Below, one piece after another: positions 7,251 through 13,124 of a stretch of 13,124 nt of DNA (positions within the stretch are counted from its first letter, which is position 1; every line of letters begins with the position of its first letter). The notes under the pieces are model-generated. The model saw only the letters and a program-made list of their open reading frames with translations. It did not search any database and was not told where the DNA came from. This DNA comes from Lachnospiraceae bacterium (GTDB lineage Bacteria > Bacillota > Clostridia > Lachnospirales > Lachnospiraceae): positions 1 to 13,124 of the forward strand of contig CAAFTS010000037.1 of the NCBI GenBank assembly GCA_900765975.1, given 5' to 3'. The translations under genes and the position numbers were made by a program.

Positions 7251-8417
7251 ATGCAGAATATGAAAGTTCGAATATTGCAAAAAGCAGAGCATAGTTTGAC
7301 AAGACCGCTCTGGGAGCTGGTGTTTGTGGAAGATTCAAAAGCATTTTTGGATTATTATTATTTCTTTAAAACACAGGAAAACGAGATTTTTGTAATTGAA
7401 GAGGATGGAGCAGTCCGTTCGATGCTACACTTGAATCCTTATCTGATTCGGGCAGGTGAACAACAGTTTAATGGACATTATATCATTGGTGTAGCAACAG
7501 AATGTGCATACAGAAAACGTGGATATATGGCGATGCTGTTGAAAGATGCAATGCAGAAGATGTATGAGAGAAAAGAGTTGTTTACATTCTTAATGCCTGC
7601 AGCAGAGGCGATTTACACGCCTTTTGATTTTAGATTTGTATATGATCAAACGCTGAGAACTTATGTGATAGACAAACAGCAAGACTATGAGTGCAGTATG
7701 GGGGTGTCTGAGGGAGTAGTTGTTACAGATGCTGGGATTGGAGAAGGCAAAAATTTAGCGGATTTTTTTAATGAGTATTTTTCGGGGAAGTTTCAAGTTT
7801 ATGCCATGCGAAGTGCACAATACTATCAGACAATGATTTTTGAACAGCAGAGTGAATGTGGCGGAATCAAAATGATCAAGAAAAACGGAAGGCTGATAGG
7901 AACGTTCTTATATGGAGACGAAGAAGGTCTGGAAATTCGGGAACCTTTGTATTTGGAAGAGTATGAAAGGGAGTTTTGGATAGCAGTTCGTCAGTTATGT
8001 GAAGAGCGAGGGCAGAGTGAGGCTGTAATTTATGCAGATATATCAGAAACAACTATAAAAAAACCGATGATTATGATAAGAATTGTTCACTTGGAAAGTT
8101 TTTTTAGTACGCTGCGAATAAAAGCGGGAGAACAGATCGATTGTTCTTTTGCGGTGATAGATTCTATTTTGTCTCAAAATAGTCGGATCTGGAGATTGCA
8201 GGGAGGGGCGGATGCAGAAAGTCGGACAATTTTGGCGACAGAAACGGAGGATTCTGAAGGTGTTCTTTCTATTGCGGCTTTTACAAGTCTGGTATTTGGG
8301 TATAAAGATATAGAAGAGATTGCAAACGAACCGGGAGTATTTCTGACAGAACATCTGATAGATGAATTAAAGAAGATACAACCGCTTCAGAAGATATATC
8401 TGAATGAAATTGTATGA
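7251..8417 (+). CDS. Eis-like GNAT-family N-acetyltransferase
   Basis: A 388-residue protein whose first ~150 residues form a GNAT acetyl-CoA-binding domain: the beta-strand before the pyrophosphate loop and the loop itself are seen in YIIGVATECAYRKRGYMAML (about 77-96), a variant of the R/Q-x-x-G-x-G/A motif. Length and layout (a GNAT domain, a second more divergent GNAT-like region, then a C-terminal region from about 290 that resembles a sterol-carrier fold) fit the Eis-like Acetyltransf_9 plus SCP2 group. Relatives acetylate amines, including aminoglycosides in Mycobacterium Eis, but the substrate here is unknown and should not be assumed. The ribosome binding site (AAAGG, 7242-7246) is weak and close to ATG 7251; ATG 7260 is an alternative. 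It lies 24 bp after ispF, probably cotranscribed, in the position where B. subtilis has gltX. Confidence 0.82.
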   Translation: MQNMKVRILQKAEHSLTRPLWELVFVEDSKAFLDYYYFFKTQENEIFVIEEDGAVRSMLHLNPYLIRAGEQQFNGHYIIGVATECAYRKRGYMAMLLKDAMQKMYERKELFTFLMPAAEAIYTPFDFRFVYDQTLRTYVIDKQQDYECSMGVSEGVVVTDAGIGEGKNLADFFNEYFSGKFQVYAMRSAQYYQTMIFEQQSECGGIKMIKKNGRLIGTFLYGDEEGLEIREPLYLEEYEREFWIAVRQLCEERGQSEAVIYADISETTIKKPMIMIRIVHLESFFSTLRIKAGEQIDCSFAVIDSILSQNSRIWRLQGGADAESRTILATETEDSEGVLSIAAFTSLVFGYKDIEEIANEPGVFLTEHLIDELKKIQPLQKIYLNEIV

Positions 8418-8423
8418 ATAAGA

Positions 8424-8452
8424 TTGACAAAACGCTCAATTTTGCATAATAT
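8424..8452 (+). promoter_or_regulatory. Sigma-A promoter of the cysE operon
   Basis: A consensus -35 TTGACA (8424-8429) lies 17 bp from -10 TAATAT (8447-8452), just after the acetyltransferase stop codon. The predicted start near 8459 places the whole T-box leader in the transcript. Confidence 0.9.
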
Positions 8453-8458
8453 AGTAGC

Positions 8459-8769
8459 TAGTAATGTTGAGATAAAGGCAATGAACGAAAAGAGTAGCAA
8501 CGGTCGGAACTTAGCAGAGAGAAACTGTCATCGGCTGAGAGCAGTTTTAAGGAAAGTGGTTGTGAAGTGCATTCGGGAGCTGATTCTGCGAAAGAGCATA
8601 AGATTTGAATCTGATAGTATTGTATGAATCAGATCAGCTTAGTAGCGGAATACGGGTGACGGACGTTATACGTTATAAGTAAAAGATTGGTTAGAAATGA
8701 GATTGATCTTTTAGAATTAGAGTGGAACCGCGGAGTAACTTCGCCTCTTGTTTGAGGCGGAGTTTTTTT
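8459..8769 (+). promoter_or_regulatory. T-box leader, cysteine specifier
   Basis: A tRNA-sensing leader of about 310 bases fills the gap between the acetyltransferase gene and cysE. Stem I marks are the AGTA element of the specifier loop (8493-8496), an AGAGAG bulge (8516-8521), the GGCTG apical motif (8533-8537), and the specifier side GAAGTGCA, with TGC (Cys) at 8568-8570 followed by the usual A and then GGGAGC. An ATCTGAT/ATCAGAT pair (8609-8615 with 8628-8634) may form stem II or III. The T-box proper, AGAGTGGAACCGCGG (8719-8733), carries the TGGA that pairs with the uncharged tRNA 3' end. Uncharged tRNA-Cys should favour the antiterminator; charged tRNA allows the following terminator. 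The TGC reading fits the cysE and cysS genes downstream. Confidence 0.94.
8738..8769 (+). terminator. T-box-controlled intrinsic terminator
   Basis: ACTTCGCCTC (8738-8747) pairs with GAGGCGGAGT (8754-8763) across a six-base loop and is followed by a run of Ts. It is the mutually exclusive partner of the antiterminator formed with the T-box sequence directly upstream. Confidence 0.93.
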
Positions 8770-8824
8770 CTTTCTATATGTTTTTATTAAGAATGTATTG
8801 TGTATGAGTCAAGGAGCTGATAGT

Positions 8825-9529
8825 ATGGGAGTGATATCTTACATCAAAGAAGAAGTGCAAGTGGTGCGGGAACGAGATCCGGCCATCAAGTCTAATTGGG
8901 AAGTGCTACTTTATCCGAGTTTTAAAGTAATTTTAAGTTATCGGGTTGCACATAAGCTATATTTGAAAAAACATTATTTCTGGGCCAGGTGGATTTCACA
9001 GAGAGCAGTACGCAAGACAGGGATTGAAATCCATCCGGGAGCGACAATCGGGAAAGGGCTGTTTATCGATCATGGAAGTGGTGTGATCATCGGAGAAACT
9101 GCAATATTGGGAGATAATGTGACGCTATATCAAGGAGTGACACTTGGTGGTACCGGAAAAGAGCAGGGGAAACGGCATCCTACATTAAAGGATAATGTTA
9201 TGGTTAGTGCCGGAGCAAAGATTTTGGGTTCATTTACGATTGGAGAGAATTCAAAAATAGGTGCAGGTTCCGTTGTACTGGAAGAAGTTCCACCTAACTG
9301 TACGGTTGTTGGTGTACCGGGACGTATTGTGAGAAGAGATGATAAGAAAGTTCCAAGATCTGACATGGATCAAATCCATCTGCCGGATCCGATGTTGAAT
9401 GATATTAAAGAGTTGCAGATTGCGAATTTTCAGTTATATGAAGAATTGAGGCAAATGGAAAGCCGATTGAAATGTATGACGTGTAAAGAGGCAAAATGTT
9501 CACAACAAGAACGGGAATATCGTGAATAG
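8825..9529 (+). CDS. cysE: Serine O-acetyltransferase
   Basis: Transfers acetyl from acetyl-CoA to L-serine, giving O-acetylserine, the precursor of cysteine; cytoplasmic. The 234-residue protein has the N-terminal helical region (DPAIKSNWEVLLYPSFK, residues 19-35) and a left-handed beta-helix of hexapeptide repeats (about 65-165: IHPGATIGKGLFIDHGSGVI ...). Catalytic landmarks are Asp82-His83 (DHGSG) and His118 (GKRHPTL), with GGTGKEQGKR as the active-site loop. ATG 8825 is chosen because AAGGAG (8811-8816) is 8 bases upstream; in-frame TTG 8798 and ATG 8804 lack a site. It is of the short B. subtilis type, plus a C-terminal helix ending in Cys217-x2-Cys220-x4-Cys225. It is the first gene after the Cys T-box and lies 49 bp before cysS. 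Confidence 0.96.
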   Translation: MGVISYIKEEVQVVRERDPAIKSNWEVLLYPSFKVILSYRVAHKLYLKKHYFWARWISQRAVRKTGIEIHPGATIGKGLFIDHGSGVIIGETAILGDNVTLYQGVTLGGTGKEQGKRHPTLKDNVMVSAGAKILGSFTIGENSKIGAGSVVLEEVPPNCTVVGVPGRIVRRDDKKVPRSDMDQIHLPDPMLNDIKELQIANFQLYEELRQMESRLKCMTCKEAKCSQQEREYRE

Positions 9530-9578
9530 GCGGTATATGTGTATAGAATGATGAAAGGAAATGAAAGGAGAAAATCAG

Positions 9579-10985
9579 ATGAAGTTATATAATACAATGT
9601 CAAAAACAAAGGAAGAATTCAGCCCATTGGAAGAGGGAAAAGTTAAAATGTATGTCTGCGGACCTACGGTTTACAATTATATTCACATTGGAAATGCAAG
9701 ACCGATGATTGTGTTTGATACGGTCAGAAGATATTTTGAATATAAAGGATATGAGGTGAATTTTGTATCCAATTTTACGGATGTAGATGATAAGATTATC
9801 AAGAAGGCAAATGAAGAAGGCGTGAGTGCGGGGGAAATCTCTAAGCGGTATATTGCAGAATGCAAGAAAGATATGGCAGATATGAATGTGAAACCTGCAA
9901 CTACCCATCCTCTTGCGACAGAGGAAATAGGTGGAATGATTGAGTTAATCCAGACGTTGATTGAAAAAGGATATGCGTATGAAAAGAATGGAACAGTGTA
10001 TTACCGTACAAGACGTTTCCAGGATTATGGAAAATTGTCTCATAAAAATCTGGATGATCTTCGGTCAGGAAACCGTTCTTTGTTGGTAAGCGGAGAAGAT
10101 GAGAAGGAAGATCCATTGGATTTTGTTTTGTGGAAACCAAAAAAAGAAGGCGAACCTTCCTGGGAATCTCCTTGGAGCGACGGACGTCCGGGGTGGCATA
10201 TTGAGTGTTCTGAGATGTCTAAGAAATATCTGGGAGAGCAGATTGATATTCATGCAGGTGGAGAGGATCTGATTTTCCCGCATCATGAGAACGAAATTGC
10301 GCAGAGTGAAGCGGCGAATGGAAAAGAATTTGCAAAGTATTGGTTGCATAACGGATTTTTGAATATTGATAATAAAAAAATGTCCAAATCTCTTGGCAAC
10401 TTTTTTACAGTACGTGAAATTAGCGAGAAATATGACTTGCAGGTATTGCGGTTCTTTATGCTTAGTGCACATTATAGAAGTCCATTGAACTTTAGTGCAG
10501 AATTGATGGAAGCTGCAAAGAATGGTTTGGAGAGAATTCGAACCGCAGCGGATAATCTTCGCTTTTTATTAGAAAATACAAAGGTAGAAGAGTTTACTGC
10601 AGAAGAAGAAACAAAACAACAGCAGGTAGAGAAATTTGTGCAGAATTTTGAAAAAGCAATGGAAGATGATTTCAATACAGCGGATGCGATTGCGGCAATT
10701 TTTGAACTTGTTAAATTTGCAAACACGACAGCAGACGGAGAGAGTTCCAAAGCATATCTGCAAGGCTTGCTTGCTCAGATTGTGAAACTGACGGATGTTC
10801 TCGGATTGATCGTTGAGGAAAAGAGCGAACTGTTAGACGCAGATATTGAAGCGTTGATCCAGGAAAGACAGGAGGCTCGGAAAGCGCGTAATTTTGCGCG
10901 AGCAGATGAAATCAGAGATGAACTTCTGGAGAAAGGAATTCTTTTGGAGGATACGAGAGAAGGAGTAAAATGGAAAAGAGTATAA
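9579..10985 (+). CDS. cysS: Cysteinyl-tRNA synthetase
   Basis: A class I aminoacyl-tRNA synthetase that charges tRNA-Cys. The 468-residue length is normal. Key sites are visible: the HIGH-type motif HIGN at 36-39; zinc ligands Cys27 (YVCGPTVYN), Cys210 (WHIECSEMS), His235 and Glu239 (FPHHENE); and the KMSKS loop at 267-271 ([12 protein letters not shown]). The C-terminal part contains the helical anticodon-binding region with [15 protein letters not shown] near the end. ATG 9579 has AAAGGAG (9564-9570) 8 bases upstream; the ATG at 9561 overlaps that site and is unlikely. The gene shares the T-box leader with cysE, so uncharged tRNA-Cys should raise its own synthetase. Its 3' end overlaps mrnC by 16 bases. 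Confidence 0.98.
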   Translation: MKLYNTMSKTKEEFSPLEEGKVKMYVCGPTVYNYIHIGNARPMIVFDTVRRYFEYKGYEVNFVSNFTDVDDKIIKKANEEGVSAGEISKRYIAECKKDMADMNVKPATTHPLATEEIGGMIELIQTLIEKGYAYEKNGTVYYRTRRFQDYGKLSHKNLDDLRSGNRSLLVSGEDEKEDPLDFVLWKPKKEGEPSWESPWSDGRPGWHIECSEMSKKYLGEQIDIHAGGEDLIFPHHENEIAQSEAANGKEFAKYWLHNGFLNIDNKKMSKSLGNFFTVREISEKYDLQVLRFFMLSAHYRSPLNFSAELMEAAKNGLERIRTAADNLRFLLENTKVEEFTAEEETKQQQVEKFVQNFEKAMEDDFNTADAIAAIFELVKFANTTADGESSKAYLQGLLAQIVKLTDVLGLIVEEKSELLDADIEALIQERQEARKARNFARADEIRDELLEKGILLEDTREGVKWKRV

Positions 10986-11428
10986 AAATAGATTTTCATG
11001 ATTATATTCAGGATGCCTTGCAATTAAATGAGACGGATGTCAGAAGTTATTCTCCGCTGGTGTTGGCGTATATCGGAGATTGCGTTTATGATCTGATTAT
11101 TAAGAGTATGGTGATCAGCGATGGAAACAAACAGGTGCATAAACTTCATGAACAAACGAGTCGGTATGTACAGGCATCGGCTCAATCAAAAATGATGAGA
11201 GCTATGCAGCCTTGTTTGACGGAAGAAGAACATGCGGTTTATCGCAGAGGAAGAAATGCAAAGTCTGTTAGTCCGGCGAAAAATCAGTCTATTACAGATT
11301 ATCGCCGAGCAACCGGCTTTGAAGCATTGCTTGGATTTTTGTATTTAAGAAAGGAATATGAACGGCTGATGGAGCTGGTAAAGATTGGGTTGGAACATCT
11401 GAAAGAAGAGGAGAATACGAATGAATAG
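10970..11428 (+). CDS. mrnC: Mini-ribonuclease III
   Basis: A 152-residue RNase III-type endonuclease lacking the double-stranded RNA-binding domain; in B. subtilis it matures 23S rRNA ends. The catalytic signature is YIGDCVYDL with Asp37 (positions 34-42), and the second acidic site is Glu118 in [13 protein letters not shown]. An RGRNAKS stretch near residue 93 fits the family. The ATG at 10970 lies inside the end of cysS and has AAGGAG 4 bases upstream, within the cysS coding sequence, so translation probably depends on cysS. It in turn overlaps rlmB by 8 bases. The cysS-mrnC-rlmB order is conserved in many Firmicutes. Confidence 0.95.
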   Translation: MEKSIKIDFHDYIQDALQLNETDVRSYSPLVLAYIGDCVYDLIIKSMVISDGNKQVHKLHEQTSRYVQASAQSKMMRAMQPCLTEEEHAVYRRGRNAKSVSPAKNQSITDYRRATGFEALLGFLYLRKEYERLMELVKIGLEHLKEEENTNE

Positions 11429-12197
11429 GGAAATTGGAAAAGAAAATGAATTTGATGAAAGAATTCATACGCTTGTAATAGAAGGGAGAAATGCAGTGTT
11501 AGAGGCATTTCGTTCCGGCAAGCCAATCGATAAGGTGTTTGTATTGGACGGATGTCAGGATGGACCAATTCGCACGATTGTTAGAGAGGCAAAAAAACAT
11601 GATACAATTTTGAATTTTGTCAGTAAGGAGCGATTGAATCAATTATCTCAGACAGGAAAACATCAAGGAGCAATTGCTTATGCTGCGGCATATGAGTATG
11701 CAGAGATAGAAGATATGTTTCATCTGGCGGAAGAGCGGGGGGAAGATCCGTTTATTTTGCTTTTGGATAATATCGAAGATCCGCATAACCTGGGAGCAAT
11801 TATCCGTACAGCTAATTTGGCGGGCGCACATGGTGTGATTATTCCGAAACGGAGAGCAGTGGGGCTTACAGCGACTGTAGCGAAGACGTCGGCAGGCGCT
11901 TTGAATTATACTCCGGTTGCGAAGGTGACTAATTTGGCAAAAACAATGGAAGAATTAAAAGAACGCGGGATGTGGTTTGTTTGCGCAGATATGGGTGGAG
12001 AAAGCATGTATCGTTTGAATTTGACAGGTCCGATTGGTCTTGTGATTGGAAATGAAGGGGAAGGCGTCGGAAGATTGGTAAAAGAAAAATGTGATTTTGT
12101 TGCGTCGATTCCGATGAAAGGCGAAATTGATTCCTTGAATGCTTCTGTTGCAGCAGGAGTTCTTGCGTATGAGATTGTGAGACAGAGGATGAATTGA
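11421..12197 (+). CDS. rlmB: 23S rRNA (guanosine-2'-O-)-methyltransferase RlmB
   Basis: A SpoU/TrmH-family (SPOUT) methyltransferase; RlmB uses S-adenosylmethionine to methylate the 2'-O of a guanosine in the peptidyl-transferase region of 23S rRNA (G2251 in E. coli). The 258-residue chain has an N-terminal substrate-binding domain (VIEGRNAVLEAF near 19-30; KHQGAIA near 80) and the three trefoil-knot motifs: LDNIEDPHNLGAIIRTA (about 114-130), GLVIGNEGEGVG (about 204-215) and DSLNASVAAGVLAYE (about 236-250). AGAGGAG (11407-11413) lies 7 bases before ATG 11421, within the end of mrnC. In B. subtilis the next gene is rae1/yacP; here the stop overlaps sigH directly. A TrmH-type specificity for tRNA cannot be fully excluded, but context and the N-terminal domain favour RlmB. 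Confidence 0.94.
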   Translation: MNREIGKENEFDERIHTLVIEGRNAVLEAFRSGKPIDKVFVLDGCQDGPIRTIVREAKKHDTILNFVSKERLNQLSQTGKHQGAIAYAAAYEYAEIEDMFHLAEERGEDPFILLLDNIEDPHNLGAIIRTANLAGAHGVIIPKRRAVGLTATVAKTSAGALNYTPVAKVTNLAKTMEELKERGMWFVCADMGGESMYRLNLTGPIGLVIGNEGEGVGRLVKEKCDFVASIPMKGEIDSLNASVAAGVLAYEIVRQRMN

Positions 12198-12817
12198 TGC
12201 AGAAATATGACACAATGGCAGATGAGTATTTAATTTCAGAATATCGGCAGGGAAATTCTGAAGTTATGGACTATTTGATGGTGAAATATAAACCAATGGT
12301 GCGCCGAAAAGCACGTGCAATGTATTTACTGGGTGGAGAGAACGAAGATCTGATCCAGGAAGGAATGATCGGTCTTATGAAAGCGGTTCGAAATTTTGAT
12401 TCATCTCATGGAGCGAGTTTTTTGAGCTTTGCTGAGTTATGTGTCTCGAGGCAGATGTATACGGCAATCGAGATGTCAAAACGTAAAAAACATATGCCAC
12501 TAAATTCCTATGTTTCTATTTATGAACAACAAAGTGAAAATGGTGATGAGAGCAAAGCTCCTTTGATTGATACTATCGAAGCAGGGAACGAGAACAATCC
12601 GGAGACAATGTATTTTGGAAAGCAGTATGTAGGAGCTTTGGTAGAAGAGTTAAAACAATCGTTAAGTTCTTTAGAAAATCATGTACTGTATTTGCATTTA
12701 ATGGGAGCAGATTATCGAAAGATTGCAGAAGTGCTCGAAAAAAGTCCGAAAGCAATTGATAACGCGCTGCAGAGGATTCGAAATAAAGCGGAGAAATTAA
12801 TAAATAAATACCAATAA
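12197..12817 (+). CDS. sigH: RNA polymerase sigma factor SigH (Spo0H type)
   Basis: A 206-residue sigma-70-family factor of the SigH group, which in Bacillus and clostridia directs early stationary-phase and sporulation transcription. Region 2 is clear: KYKPMVRRKARAMYLLGGEN, then DLIQEGMIGLMKAVRNFD (about 51-68) and FLSFAELCVSRQMYTAIEMS (about 75-94), the parts that contact core enzyme and the -10 element. Region 4 is at about 155-203, with the helix-turn-helix DYRKIAEVLEKSPKAIDNAL. The ATG at 12197 overlaps the rlmB stop by one base (TGATG) and has GAGG (12185-12188) 8 bases upstream; TTG 12194 is the other possible start. It is the last gene of the cluster and ends in a terminator shared with a convergent tRNA gene. 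SigH regulons differ between lineages, so a sporulation role is inferred. Confidence 0.93.
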   Translation: MQKYDTMADEYLISEYRQGNSEVMDYLMVKYKPMVRRKARAMYLLGGENEDLIQEGMIGLMKAVRNFDSSHGASFLSFAELCVSRQMYTAIEMSKRKKHMPLNSYVSIYEQQSENGDESKAPLIDTIEAGNENNPETMYFGKQYVGALVEELKQSLSSLENHVLYLHLMGADYRKIAEVLEKSPKAIDNALQRIRNKAEKLINKYQ

Positions 12818-12839
12818 TAGAATATTGATTGAAAAAAGG

Positions 12840-12873
12840 AAAACGGCTGTCTGCTATAGACAACCGTTTTTTT
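12840..12873 (+). terminator. Bidirectional terminator between sigH and tRNA-Thr
   Basis: AAAACGG and TGTC (12840-12846, 12848-12851) pair with GACA and CCGTTTT (12859-12862, 12864-12870), with one C-A mismatch and a seven-base loop. Plus-strand transcripts meet a run of Ts through 12873; minus-strand transcripts from tRNA-Thr meet TTTTCCTTTTTTC. It therefore appears to end both convergent units. Confidence 0.88.
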
Positions 12874-12874
12874 A

Positions 12875-12946
12875 AGCTGTTGAGCGGAATTGAACCGCCG
12901 ACCCCTTCCTTACCAAGGAAGTGCTCTACCCCTGAGCCACAACAGC
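12875..12946 (-). tRNA. tRNA-Thr (anticodon GGT)
   Basis: A complete 72-nt cloverleaf on the minus strand. The acceptor stem pairs GCTGTTG with CAACAGC in seven Watson-Crick pairs (12940-12946 with 12876-12882). The D arm is GGCTCAGGGGTAGAGC. The anticodon stem CTTCC/GGAAG closes the loop TTGGTAA with anticodon GGT (plus-strand 12912-12914). The T loop is TTCAATT. The discriminator is U (plus-strand A12875), and CCA is not encoded. It is convergent with sigH. Confidence 0.95.
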
Positions 12947-12951
12947 ATTTT

Positions 12952-12974
12952 GCTGTATATAGGTTATATACAGC
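12952..12974. repeat. Perfect 10-bp palindrome in the tRNA-Thr leader
   Basis: GCTGTATATA (12952-12961) and TATATACAGC (12965-12974) form a perfect inverted repeat with a three-base centre. It fills the space between the predicted tRNA-Thr transcription start and the tRNA 5' end. One arm also repeats the GCTGT that begins the tRNA, so the leader arm ACAGC could pair with the tRNA acceptor strand instead. It could be a hairpin guiding 5' processing or a protein-binding site. Confidence 0.6.
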
Positions 12975-12980
12975 TTTATT

Positions 12981-13010
12981 AATATACTACAAATAATATA
13001 AAATTGTCAA
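12981..13010 (-). promoter_or_regulatory. Sigma-A promoter of tRNA-Thr
   Basis: On the minus strand a consensus -35 TTGACA (13005-13010) and -10 TATATT (12981-12986) are spaced by 18 bp. Transcription would start near 12974-12975, giving a leader of about 28 bases before the tRNA. Confidence 0.87.
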
Positions 13011-13124
13011 TGATTTTTAAAATAATTTTGAGTTTTCTTGAATGAAAAAGTAAATTCCACTCTCATGCTGAATTCAGTCTTACACTCTTCTTCTATATCC
13101 TATATTATTTTAGTACCTTCTATC

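Noticed and set aside
8424..8627. Open frame of 67 codons after the acetyltransferase gene
   Set aside because: It begins with TTG inside the -35 element of the cysE operon promoter and runs through T-box stem I, including the specifier; it has no ribosome binding site.
13020..13124. Possible gene or promoter at the right end
   Set aside because: Only AT-rich sequence without a start codon plus ribosome binding site, promoter pair or RNA fold that I could support.
1..13124. CRISPR array, toxin-antitoxin pair, phage genes or defence system
   Set aside because: No regularly spaced repeats and no genes of those families were seen; all sizeable frames are housekeeping genes, regulators or small membrane proteins.

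Overview
The window looks like a chromosomal segment of a low-to-mid GC, endospore-lineage Firmicute, most likely Lachnospiraceae or a close clostridial relative. The grounds are strong AGGAGG-type ribosome binding sites, sigma-A promoters, a single-chain clostridial-type PurL of about 1250 residues, a Cys T-box leader, a SigH-type sigma factor, and the Firmicute gene order ispF ... cysE-cysS-mrnC-rlmB ... sigH. The family-level placement is inference.

Layout. Positions 1-86 are the 3' end of a group II intron (domains V and VI) running into the window from the left; it ends exactly at the stop codon of a leftward LysR-type regulator (87-974). A 103-bp divergent gap separates that regulator from a DUF1461-type membrane protein (1078-1785). 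Next is a free-standing purL (1925-5680) with its own terminator. A tRNA-Val(TAC)/tRNA-Met(CAT) unit follows (5873-6045) with a clear promoter and terminator. An unknown membrane protein is coupled to ispF (6220-7226), followed by an Eis-like GNAT acetyltransferase (7251-8417). A promoter plus T-box leader with a TGC (Cys) specifier (about 8459-8769) opens cysE-cysS-mrnC-rlmB-sigH (8825-12817). This ends in a bidirectional terminator shared with a convergent tRNA-Thr(GGT) gene (12875-12946, minus strand). The last 100 bases show nothing I can assign.

How the genes work together. cysE (O-acetylserine synthesis) and cysS (charging of tRNA-Cys) form a cysteine supply-and-use pair, and the T-box should read the charging state of tRNA-Cys. 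mrnC (23S rRNA maturation) and rlmB (23S rRNA 2'-O-methylation) follow with overlapping reading frames, and sigH is last, overlapping rlmB by one base. Compared with Bacillus subtilis, gltX is absent between ispF and cysE (a GNAT gene and the T-box occupy that place) and rae1/yacP is absent between rlmB and sigH.

I found no new multi-gene system. The observations most worth following are the intron boundary at the lysR stop codon, sigH and two 23S rRNA enzymes downstream of a Cys T-box with no intergenic gaps, cysteine-rich C-terminal tails on both IspF and CysE, a perfect palindrome between the tRNA-Thr promoter and the tRNA, and tandem hairpins at the start of the ispF transcript.
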